Shown here: positions 1 through 5,311 of the stretch, in pieces | How the letters are laid out: each line of letters opens with the position of its first letter | How positions within the stretch are numbered: the stretch's first letter is position 1 | NCBI GenBank assembly: GCA_028703645.1 | Contig: JAQVML010000115.1 | Coordinates: 1 to 5,608, forward strand | Direction of reading: 5' to 3' | DNA: 5,608 nt | From: Eubacteriales bacterium | GTDB lineage: Bacteria; Bacillota; Clostridia; Christensenellales; CAG-138 | Notes under the pieces: model-generated | The model's input: the letters and a program-made list of their open reading frames with translations, nothing else | Database searches by the model: none | Told to the model about the DNA's origin: nothing | Program-made: the position numbers and the translations under genes

Positions 1-742
1 CGGCGGAAAAGTCCGCGTCACCCACCATCTTGCCCTCTGAACTAAAGTTGATACCAACGTCCAACACGATTTGACCCGCGGAGACAAACTCCGCACCGAC
101 CACGCCGGGTTTTCCCGCGGCGACGATCAATATCTCCGCCTGTTTCGTCAGGGTTGGCATATCCTTGGTCTTTGTGTGGCAAATGGTCACCGTCGCGTTC
201 TGGCCAAGCAGCATCATCGCCACGGGCTTGCCGATCACGAGCGAGCGCCCGATCACAACCGCGCGCTTGCCCGCAAGATCGATGCCATAATAGCGCAAAA
301 TCTCCATGCAAGCCTGTGCCGTACAGGGCGGAAAGCCGCGCTTTGCGCCCGTAAACACACCCGCAAGCGAGCCTTCGGTGATGCCGTCGATATCCTTCTC
401 CGACAGCAGCGCCTCCCGCGCGCGCAAGTCATCCAGGTGCTTCGGCAGCGGGCGCAGCATCAGGCAGCCGTGAATGGTATCGTCCGCGTTGATCTTCTCG
501 ATCTCGGCGAGCAGCTCCTCCTGCGAAACCGTCTCCGGCAGCACTATCTGGCGAACCGCGACGCCGACCGTCTCCGCGCGCTTGACAGCTCCCCGCTCGT
601 AGGCGAGGTCGTCCGGCTTTTCACCCACGCGCAAAATCGCGAGCGTAGGCAATGCCCCGCGCGAGACGAGCGCGGCAACGTCCGCCTTGATTCTCTCGTT
701 TAACGCGGAGACAACCTCCGCGCCCTTGAGCAGTTGCGCCAT
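1..742 (-). CDS. folD: Bifunctional methylenetetrahydrofolate dehydrogenase / methenyltetrahydrofolate cyclohydrolase FolD (3' end outside window)
   Basis: A cytoplasmic enzyme that interconverts 5,10-methylene-, 5,10-methenyl- and 10-formyl-tetrahydrofolate using NAD(P). The frame is open from an ATG at 742 to the left edge, giving 247 residues of a family usually about 280-290 long, so only the last 35-40 residues (including the conserved PGGVGPMT region) are missing. The start is fixed by GGAGGG at 751-756, eight bases upstream. Visible landmarks, compared from memory with E. coli FolD (offset two residues): Tyr48 and Lys54 (catalytic Tyr50/Lys56), KDIDG at 116-120 with Asp119 (Asp121), PPCTAQA at 138-144, the nucleotide-binding stretch VVIGRSLVIGKP at 162-173, VAAGKPG at 207-213 and LDVGIN at 227-232. 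The usual VQLPLP is MLRPLP here, so the position of Gln98 is Leu96. It lies 27 bases downstream of fhs, almost certainly in one operon. The family assignment is firm; whether both activities are retained is uncertain. Confidence 0.96.
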   Translation of the reverse strand, partial: MAQLLKGAEVVSALNERIKADVAALVSRGALPTLAILRVGEKPDDLAYERGAVKRAETVGVAVRQIVLPETVSQEELLAEIEKINADDTIHGCLMLRPLPKHLDDLRAREALLSEKDIDGITEGSLAGVFTGAKRGFPPCTAQACMEILRYYGIDLAGKRAVVIGRSLVIGKPVAMMLLGQNATVTICHTKTKDMPTLTKQAEILIVAAGKPGVVGAEFVSAGQIVLDVGINFSSEGKMVGDADFSA

Positions 743-750
743 GTGTGTTT

Positions 751-756
751 CCCTCC
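751..756 (-). promoter_or_regulatory. Ribosome binding site of folD
   Basis: Read on the minus strand this is GGAGGG, eight bases before the ATG at 742. It lies inside the 27-base gap after the fhs stop, so folD can be translated independently on the shared transcript. Confidence 0.85.
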
Positions 757-769
757 GCTCGCTTTTTTC

Positions 770-2446
770 TTAAAACAATCCGCTGATCTTGCCCGTTTCG
801 TCTACGTCGATCCGCTCGGCGGCGGGTACCTTCGGCAATCCCGGCATGGTCATGATGTCTCCCGTGAGGGCGACGATGAATCCCGCGCCCGCGCTGACCT
901 TGAGCTGACGCACGTTGAGCGTAAAGCCCCTTGGCGCGCCGAGCAGAGCCGCGTTATCGGAAAACGAATATTGCGTCTTTGCCATGCACACAGGCAGATT
1001 GCCAAAGCCCAGCTCGGTCAGCTTCTGCGCCTGCTTCTTCGCCTCGGGGCTGAAGGTCACGCCCTCTCCGCGATAGACGCGCTTCACGATGGCCTCGATC
1101 TTCTGCTCGATGGTCAAATCCAGCGCGTAACTCTGCGCAAAGTGGCTCTCGCTCTCGGCAAGGCGGCAGACCGCCTCCGCGAGCGCTTTTCCACCTTCGC
1201 CGCCCTTTGCCCAGACTTCCGAGAGGGCGACGGGCACGTTGAGCGCGCGGCAGCGTTCCTCGACCAGCGCAAGCTCGGCGGGTGTATCCGTCGGGAACGC
1301 GTTGATCGCTACCACGCAGGGCAGACCGAACACATTCTGAATATTCTCTACGTGCTGCAACAGATTCGGCAAGCCTTTTTCCAGCGTGTCGAGGTTCTCC
1401 GTCGTGAGTTGATCCTTAGGTGAACCGCCGTGGTGCTTGAGCGCGCGCACGGTCGCGACCACGACCACCGCGCTGGGCTTGAGGCCCGACATGCGGCACT
1501 TGATGTCGATGAACTTCTCCGCGCCGAGATCCGCGCCAAAGCCCGCCTCGGTCACCGCGTAGTCGCCGAGCTTGAGCGCCAAGTGCGTCGCGGTCAGCGA
1601 GTTGCAGCCATGGGCGATGTTTGCAAAGGGGCCTCCGTGGACAAACGCGGGCGTATATTCCAGCGTCTGCACGAGGTTGGGCTTGAGCGCGTCTTTGAGC
1701 AGCGCCGCCATCGCGCCCGCGGCCTTCAGGTTGCCCGCCGTGACCGGCTTTTCGTCGTAGGTGTAGCCCACGATAATGCGACCCAGCCGCGCCTTGAGGT
1801 CGTTGATGTCGGAAGCGAGGCAAAGCACCGCCATGACCTCACTCGCGACCGTGATGTCGTAGCCATCCTCGCGCGGAACGCCGTTGACCCTGCCACCGAG
1901 GCCGTCCACCACCGAGCGCAGTTGGCGATCGTTCATATCGACGCAGCGCTTCCAGGTGATTCTGCGCGGGTCGATCCCCAGCGCGTTACCTTGATAGATA
2001 TGGTTATCCAGCATCGCCGCCAGCAGGTTGTTTGCGGCTCCAATGGCGTGAAAATCTCCCGTAAAATGCAGGTTGATGTCCTCCATAGGCACCACCTGCG
2101 CATATCCGCCGCCCGCGGCGCCGCCTTTTATGCCAAACACGGGGCCAAGCGACGGCTCCCGCAGGGCCACCACCGCGCGCTTGCCAATCTTGCGAAGCCC
2201 GTCCGCGAGGCCGACTGTTGTCGTGGTCTTGCCTTCGCCCGCAGGCGTCGGCGAGATGGCGGTCACGAGGATCAGCTTGCCGTCGGGTTTGTCGCTTAAC
2301 TCGCGCAGAAGGTTGTAGTCAATCTTCGCTTTATAGCGCCCGTATTGTTCGACATAGCGCTCGTCGATCTTGAGCGCGCGTGCGATTTCCGAAATTGGTT
2401 GCATACTAGAGGCTTGTGCGATTTCAATGTCCGAGGGGTGGTTCAT
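770..2446 (-). CDS. fhs: Formate-tetrahydrofolate ligase (formyltetrahydrofolate synthetase)
   Basis: ATP-dependent cytoplasmic ligase that joins formate to tetrahydrofolate to give 10-formyl-tetrahydrofolate, the entry of formate into one-carbon metabolism and the methyl branch of the Wood-Ljungdahl pathway in acetogens. From the ATG at 2446 it has 558 residues, the normal family length. The start is set by AAGGAG at 2454-2459, seven bases upstream; an in-frame ATG at 2521 would add 25 atypical residues, has no ribosome binding site and lies only a few bases after the predicted transcription start. Motifs: P-loop TPAGEGKTT at 67-75 (Lys73), Arg96 in LREPSLGP (formyl-phosphate binding), the family signature GIKGGAAGGGY at 105-115, the second signature VATVRALKHHGG at 330-341, and Trp412. 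All key residues appear intact. folD follows 27 bases downstream and uses the product pool. The operon does not by itself prove acetogenesis, since many fermenting Clostridia use fhs for purine synthesis or formate handling. Confidence 0.98.
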   Translation of the reverse strand: MNHPSDIEIAQASSMQPISEIARALKIDERYVEQYGRYKAKIDYNLLRELSDKPDGKLILVTAISPTPAGEGKTTTTVGLADGLRKIGKRAVVALREPSLGPVFGIKGGAAGGGYAQVVPMEDINLHFTGDFHAIGAANNLLAAMLDNHIYQGNALGIDPRRITWKRCVDMNDRQLRSVVDGLGGRVNGVPREDGYDITVASEVMAVLCLASDINDLKARLGRIIVGYTYDEKPVTAGNLKAAGAMAALLKDALKPNLVQTLEYTPAFVHGGPFANIAHGCNSLTATHLALKLGDYAVTEAGFGADLGAEKFIDIKCRMSGLKPSAVVVVATVRALKHHGGSPKDQLTTENLDTLEKGLPNLLQHVENIQNVFGLPCVVAINAFPTDTPAELALVEERCRALNVPVALSEVWAKGGEGGKALAEAVCRLAESESHFAQSYALDLTIEQKIEAIVKRVYRGEGVTFSPEAKKQAQKLTELGFGNLPVCMAKTQYSFSDNAALLGAPRGFTLNVRQLKVSAGAGFIVALTGDIMTMPGLPKVPAAERIDVDETGKISGLF

Positions 2447-2453
2447 CCGGTTT

Positions 2454-2459
2454 CTCCTT
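2454..2459 (-). promoter_or_regulatory. Ribosome binding site that decides the fhs start
   Basis: Read on the minus strand this is AAGGAG, seven bases before the ATG at 2446. No comparable site precedes the longer in-frame start at 2521, which supports the 558-residue product. Confidence 0.88.
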
Positions 2460-2493
2460 GTGCAGCGGTTTGATCCGCGAGTATTCATTTCGT

Positions 2494-2521
2494 TTGCCGC
2501 GCCTGCCGCGCCGTTTGGCAA
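2494..2521 (-). repeat. Tandem 9-base repeat and possible hairpin in the fhs leader
   Basis: On the plus strand TGCCGCGCC occurs twice back to back (2495-2503 and 2504-2512). In the minus-strand transcript, TTGCC (from 2521-2517) can pair with GGCAA (2498-2494), enclosing a GCGC/GCGC inner stem with a GGCAG loop and a five-base bulge on one side. It would lie very close to the predicted 5' end of the mRNA. It could be a stabilising or regulatory hairpin, or simply a slippage duplication. No known riboswitch core is recognisable here. Confidence 0.45.
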
Positions 2522-2535
2522 TTTTCGTAACTATT

Positions 2536-2565
2536 ATTGTATTATTTTGTAAGCCCGCGCGTCAA
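2536..2565 (-). promoter_or_regulatory. Predicted sigma-70/SigA promoter of the fhs-folD operon
   Basis: Read on the minus strand: TTGACG (2565-2560) as the -35 element, 18 bases of spacer, then TACAAT (2541-2536) as the -10 element, each five of six to consensus. Transcription would start near 2529, giving a leader of about 80 bases. The surrounding AT-rich patch in otherwise GC-rich DNA fits a promoter. Confidence 0.7.
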
Positions 2566-2599
2566 CGCTTTTCAGCCGTCTAATTCCGTCCGCAGGAGC

Positions 2600-2632
2600 A
2601 AATCAAAAGGCGCATCCGTTCTGGACACGCCC
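2600..2632 (-). terminator. Intrinsic terminator after the DUF1648 gene
   Basis: In the minus-strand transcript, GGCGTGTCC (2631-2623) pairs with GGATGCGCC (2617-2609) over nine base pairs, two of them G-U, with an AGAAC loop, followed by TTTTGATTTG. It begins about 20 bases after the stop of the DUF1648 gene and separates it from the fhs promoter. It insulates the two minus-strand units. Confidence 0.75.
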
Positions 2633-2651
2633 TATTTTCACTCCGGCTCCA

Positions 2652-3146
2652 TCATTCGAGCGGATATTTGCTCCGTAAGCGCGTGAGTTTTACGATGAAG
2701 TACGCAATCGTGCCAAAGAGCAGCGCGACAAACGCCAACAGAAACCAAATCGACAGATTCCGCGCGAGCGCAGAGAGCACCGTCAGGAACGAAAAAACGC
2801 TCAGCATGATGATCTTGACGCACGCGATCAGGTTTTTGAGCAGGCGGTAGACCTGCGTGCGGTTTTCCTCGGTCACGCGGATGCCCGTGTTCCAAATCTG
2901 CGGAAATCGCTCGATGAGCGTGATCATGCCATACAGCATCACGCTGATGATCGGCAGCACGATCAGCTCGCTCTTGTTGCCCCAGCGGTTGACTTCGCCC
3001 GCCGCGTTGTAGTGCGCGGGGATTTGTGCGGGAATCGTGTTCCACGCGAGGATGAGATACAGCGTCACGCCGACGAGGCAACATAGGCTCACGACGGCTT
3101 CGATAATATCCAGCACGTTTCGTTCGATTTTGATGGGTTCGTCCAT
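2652..3146 (-). CDS. DUF1648 domain-containing four-helix membrane protein
   Basis: A 164-residue integral membrane protein. The start at 3146 is chosen because AAGGAG (3153-3158) sits six bases upstream; extending to 3206 would add 20 basic residues and run through the predicted promoter. Four hydrophobic segments are visible, at about 12-34, 60-78, 104-126 and 132-153. Between the first two lies a loop, PAQIPAHYNAAGEVNRWGNK (39-58), which matches the signature of the DUF1648 domain also found at the N-terminus of SdpI-type immunity proteins. The C-terminal SdpI part is not evident, so it resembles stand-alone DUF1648 proteins. Their function is not established; a role in the cell envelope or in resistance to membrane-active toxins is speculation. 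It has a weak upstream promoter and a clear terminator, so it is probably monocistronic. Confidence 0.9.
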   Translation of the reverse strand: MDEPIKIERNVLDIIEAVVSLCCLVGVTLYLILAWNTIPAQIPAHYNAAGEVNRWGNKSELIVLPIISVMLYGMITLIERFPQIWNTGIRVTEENRTQVYRLLKNLIACVKIIMLSVFSFLTVLSALARNLSIWFLLAFVALLFGTIAYFIVKLTRLRSKYPLE

Positions 3147-3152
3147 GGGTTG

Positions 3153-3158
3153 CTCCTT
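3153..3158 (-). promoter_or_regulatory. Ribosome binding site that decides the DUF1648 gene start
   Basis: AAGGAG on the minus strand, six bases before the ATG at 3146. It supports the 164-residue product over a longer reading. Confidence 0.85.
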
Positions 3159-3186
3159 TTGCGAAACACTCCGTCCGCTGCGCAAC

Positions 3187-3215
3187 ATCCTAGCACGATC
3201 GCACAAAAAATGAAA
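3187..3215 (-). promoter_or_regulatory. Possible promoter of the DUF1648 gene
   Basis: Read on the minus strand: TTTCAT (3215-3210), a 17-base spacer ending in TGC, then TAGGAT (3192-3187). The TGN before the -10 element would make it an extended -10 promoter. The hexamers are only moderate matches. The upstream gene has its own terminator, so a promoter is needed somewhere between 3147 and 3254. Confidence 0.4.
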
Positions 3216-3253
3216 GCTCGCCCGCGCGTTTTGCGCGAAAGTTGAGTCAGATC

Positions 3254-3287
3254 AAAAAAACAAAGACACGCGGAGAGCGCGTGCCTT
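3254..3287 (-). terminator. Strong intrinsic terminator after the GIY-YIG-like gene
   Basis: In the minus-strand transcript, AAGGCACGCG (3287-3278) pairs with CGCGTGTCTT (3272-3263) over ten base pairs with one G-U and a CTCTC loop. Seven T residues follow at 3260-3254 after TG. It starts about ten bases after the stop codon and isolates this gene from the DUF1648 gene. Confidence 0.88.
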
Positions 3288-3296
3288 GCAGATGTT

Positions 3297-3641
3297 TTAG
3301 TACAGCGTCGCCGGGTCGTATTTCTCCAGCCACATAGCGAGCAGCACCTCCAGATCCTCCGCAAACTCGCGGTCGGTCTGGGTGTTCTTTCGCTCGATGG
3401 TCTCCAGCACCGCAAACGAGAATGCGTTGTTGCCGTAGGTCTTCGCGTCCTGTTGCAACTTTGGATGAAAGCAGCCGCCGGTCATCTCGGCGAACTCGTA
3501 TCGCTGCTGAATTCCGCCGATCTCCGCGGTGGCCAGCACGAGGGCTTTACCCGTCTCCCGGTTGGTGACGGCGTAGATGCCGCCGATCTGCTTGCGCTGT
3601 TTATATGCCTCGATGAGGTCTTTTTTGTTTTGGGGTTTCAT
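3297..3641 (-). CDS. Small GIY-YIG nuclease-like protein with degenerate motif
   Basis: A 114-residue, probably cytoplasmic protein. After a basic N-terminal helix, GGIYAVTN (20-27) matches the first half of the GIY-YIG motif, and GK at 31-32 is where the second half normally starts. There the usual YIG becomes LVL (34-36), so the second tyrosine is missing. YGNNAFSFAVLE at 69-80 matches the typical YG...F.F.VLE stretch and ends in Glu80, the candidate metal-binding glutamate; Arg47 may correspond to the catalytic arginine. The acidic C-terminus (DREFAEDLEVLLAMWLEKY, 90-108) resembles that of about 110-residue GIY-YIG-like proteins common in Firmicutes. It may be a diverged or inactive nuclease fold, and its role is unknown. 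The start at 3641 has GGAG at 3651-3654, nine bases upstream. The gene is divergent from the KAP gene and ends at its own strong terminator. Confidence 0.82.
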   Translation of the reverse strand: MKPQNKKDLIEAYKQRKQIGGIYAVTNRETGKALVLATAEIGGIQQRYEFAEMTGGCFHPKLQQDAKTYGNNAFSFAVLETIERKNTQTDREFAEDLEVLLAMWLEKYDPATLY

Positions 3642-3700
3642 GCGTGTTTGCTCCGTTGTCCGGCGCGGGGATTTTTTCGCGGGAATGCGCCGACAAGGGT

Positions 3701-3706
3701 ATTATA
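3701..3706 (-). promoter_or_regulatory. Possible -10 element of the GIY-YIG-like gene
   Basis: An exact TATAAT on the minus strand, about 60 bases upstream of the ATG at 3641. The place for a -35 hexamer 17 bases further upstream is C-rich (CCCCAA) and not recognisable. The call therefore rests on the -10 hexamer and position alone. Confidence 0.4.
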
Positions 3707-3757
3707 CATCAGTGGAGTGGGGGTTGGGGTCTACGGTGCGTGGAGTAATCTTTATTA

Positions 3758-3786
3758 TTTACTACATTAGTAAGCTAATATATACT
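3758..3786 (+). promoter_or_regulatory. Predicted promoter of the KAP NTPase gene
   Basis: TTTACT (3758-3763) as -35, exactly 17 bases of spacer, then TATACT (3781-3786) as -10. Transcription would start near 3793, leaving a leader of roughly 43 bases. The spacer contains the inverted repeat ATTAG-TAAG-CTAAT (3766-3779), which could be an operator. Confidence 0.65.
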
Positions 3787-3790
3787 GTTT

Positions 3791-3800
3791 GTATCGATAC
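3791..3800. repeat. Perfect 10-base palindrome at the predicted KAP transcription start
   Basis: GTATCGATAC is perfectly self-complementary and sits on the predicted +1 of the KAP gene. A second short palindrome, CGATCG, follows at 3802-3807. The position is suitable for a repressor or for methylation-sensitive control, but no regulator is visible in the window. Confidence 0.5.
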
Positions 3801-3822
3801 TCGATCGCCAAAAATTGTTAGC

Positions 3823-3829
3823 GGAAGGA
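3823..3829 (+). promoter_or_regulatory. Ribosome binding site that decides the KAP gene start
   Basis: GGAAGGA, six bases before the ATG at 3836. The alternative upstream TTG at 3815 has no such site and would add seven residues. Confidence 0.85.
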
Positions 3830-3835
3830 TATTTT

Positions 3836-5245
3836 ATGAAGCGGCTACATACTCTCCCTACGGACAATGTTATCCTCAAATGCCTTGCGAATGACACGCT
3901 CGGTAGAAATGAGGATGTTGCAAGATTCTGCTCAATAATTGATTCGTTTCACGAATGCACCGTGGTTGCAATTGATGGTGCTTGGGGAAGCGGTAAAACT
4001 TTCTTCGTGAAACAATCAAAAATGTTGCTAGATAGTTTTTGTGCTAAGTCAAGCCTAAAAAAAGCAGAAGCTGCAAGTCTTAATAATATGAAGTCTATGG
4101 ATAATAGCCCTTACAAAGATCTAAATATCAATCAAAATCATTCAACTGTATATTATGATGCTTGGGAGAATGATAACAATTCCGACCCGATACTGAGCAT
4201 TATTTACGCTGTTATCAGAACAAAGCAGGTATCCTTACATTTAAAAAACGATACGAGTGTTTATGATATTTTAAAATCACTAGCAGATTGTTTGACCGGA
4301 CGAAACATCAGCGCTCTAAGTGATGCAATTAAAGGCACGGATATTATGGATGATATTAAGCATCAAGACACTATCAAAGATCTTATGTTAAAGTTCATCA
4401 ATAAAGCCATCGGAACCAAAAACAAACGACTTGTAATTTTCATAGACGAGCTAGATCGATGCAAACCAACTTTCGCTGTATCTCTGCTAGAAAGAGTCAA
4501 ACATTTCTTTACCGATGATCGATTAACTTTCGTATTTTCAATCAATCAGGATCAACTTCAGCACACAATAAGAGGGTTTTATGGTAGTGGCATGAACGGC
4601 TCTAAGTACCTCGAAAAGCTTTTCGACATCTCGTTTCCACTGCCAGAGGTTAACATACAACAATATATAAGTCATTTAGGTTTTCAAAATAAATCTTTCA
4701 CCTATGATAAAATCAATCTTGCAGTTATTCGCTATTTTCAGTTCGGCCTTCGTGATACAGCTAAATTTCTACAGTACAATAAATTAACTACATATGATTT
4801 GGTACATGATAATAATTCACGTATTATTTATGAAAACGCCTTGCGCTTTTGCTTGACTTATATCACTCCAATTATGATCGGACTTCGAATACATGATGCA
4901 TCCAAGTACAACGCTTTTGTAAGAGGAAATTATTCTAAACCCTTAATTGATATCTTAACCGCTTCAAGTACATTGTTTAGGCAGAATGACTTCCTGCTTG
5001 ATTATAAAGAGGTTTTCAAAGGTGCTGTTGATAAATTAACACCAAGCGAACGCGAAAACGTAGTTGAAGTTGATTTAGTTGAGAGATTAACAAGTGTATA
5101 TACTACAATTTTTCAAAAAGATTATTCAAATCATGATGAAATTAGAATTGGAGACATGATTTTTGATGAGTATTTAAGATCAAAATTACTCGAACTTATT
5201 AGTCCTCTTTCAAAGTATGCAAATATTAATACTATTGTAATATGA
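3836..5245 (+). CDS. KAP-family P-loop NTPase, soluble type
   Basis: A 469-residue STAND/AAA-like ATPase of the KAP family (Pfam KAP_NTPase). Walker A is GAWGSGKT at 48-55 (Lys54, Thr55). YYDAWEND at 106-113 matches the family's aromatic-Asp/Asn-Ala-Trp motif after strand two. Walker B is LVIFIDELDRC at 199-209 (Asp204, Glu205). FVFSINQDQL at 232-241 is the sensor-1 strand, KYLEKLFDISFPLP at 257-270 is the conserved KYLEK element, and GLRDTAKF at 304-311 resembles the C-terminal arginine motif. No 20-residue hydrophobic segment lies between Walker A and B, where many bacterial KAP proteins carry membrane helices. Residues 320-469 carry no motif I recognise. The gene is strikingly AT-rich, has its own promoter and sits alone between GC-rich genes, pointing to horizontal transfer. 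Known bacterial members include PifA of the F plasmid, which excludes phage T7; a defence role here is inferred from family and context only. Confidence 0.92.
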   Translation: MKRLHTLPTDNVILKCLANDTLGRNEDVARFCSIIDSFHECTVVAIDGAWGSGKTFFVKQSKMLLDSFCAKSSLKKAEAASLNNMKSMDNSPYKDLNINQNHSTVYYDAWENDNNSDPILSIIYAVIRTKQVSLHLKNDTSVYDILKSLADCLTGRNISALSDAIKGTDIMDDIKHQDTIKDLMLKFINKAIGTKNKRLVIFIDELDRCKPTFAVSLLERVKHFFTDDRLTFVFSINQDQLQHTIRGFYGSGMNGSKYLEKLFDISFPLPEVNIQQYISHLGFQNKSFTYDKINLAVIRYFQFGLRDTAKFLQYNKLTTYDLVHDNNSRIIYENALRFCLTYITPIMIGLRIHDASKYNAFVRGNYSKPLIDILTASSTLFRQNDFLLDYKEVFKGAVDKLTPSERENVVEVDLVERLTSVYTTIFQKDYSNHDEIRIGDMIFDEYLRSKLLELISPLSKYANINTIVI

Positions 5246-5311
5246 AGTAAAAATGAAGCTTTTTTGCGCGCCTTCTCCCTCCCGACGCGCTTATTTCGTC
5301 TATCCTAATTA
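5246..5311. other. Convergent intergenic gap and right edge of the AT-rich island
   Basis: Sixty-six bases between the KAP stop and the stop of the convergent hydrolase. AT-rich sequence ends at a T-run at 5261-5266 and GC-rich DNA resumes. GCGCG (5267-5271) and CGCGC (5286-5290) can pair over five bases with a long loop, too weak to call a terminator. No direct repeat or recombination site is evident. Confidence 0.5.

Noticed and set aside
71..2299. Long open frames on the plus strand opposite folD and fhs (for example about 71-703, 734-1423 and 1430-2299)
   Set aside because: They are antisense shadows of GC-rich coding sequence. Their translations are Arg/His/Ala-rich with no recognisable domain, while the minus strand encodes unmistakable FolD and Fhs.
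2447..2521. Longer fhs start at 2521
   Set aside because: It adds 25 atypical Arg/Asn-rich residues, lacks a ribosome binding site and lies only a few bases after the predicted transcription start. The ATG at 2446 has AAGGAG at good spacing and gives the family length.
2447..2530. A tetrahydrofolate riboswitch in the fhs leader
   Set aside because: A folate-responsive leader would make biological sense, but I see none of the conserved core of the known class, only a GC-rich tandem repeat with a simple hairpin.
3815..3835. Alternative TTG start of the KAP gene at 3815
   Set aside because: The ATG at 3836 has GGAAGGA six bases upstream, whereas the TTG has no ribosome binding site.
3453..3894. 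Short plus-strand frames running from the GIY-YIG-like gene into the KAP leader
   Set aside because: They overlap a supported gene or promoter region, have no ribosome binding site and show no domain-like sequence.
5262..5295. Intrinsic terminator between the convergent KAP and hydrolase genes
   Set aside because: Only a five-base GCGCG/CGCGC stem with a 14-base loop is available, and no T-run follows it on the plus strand. The evidence is too weak to annotate.
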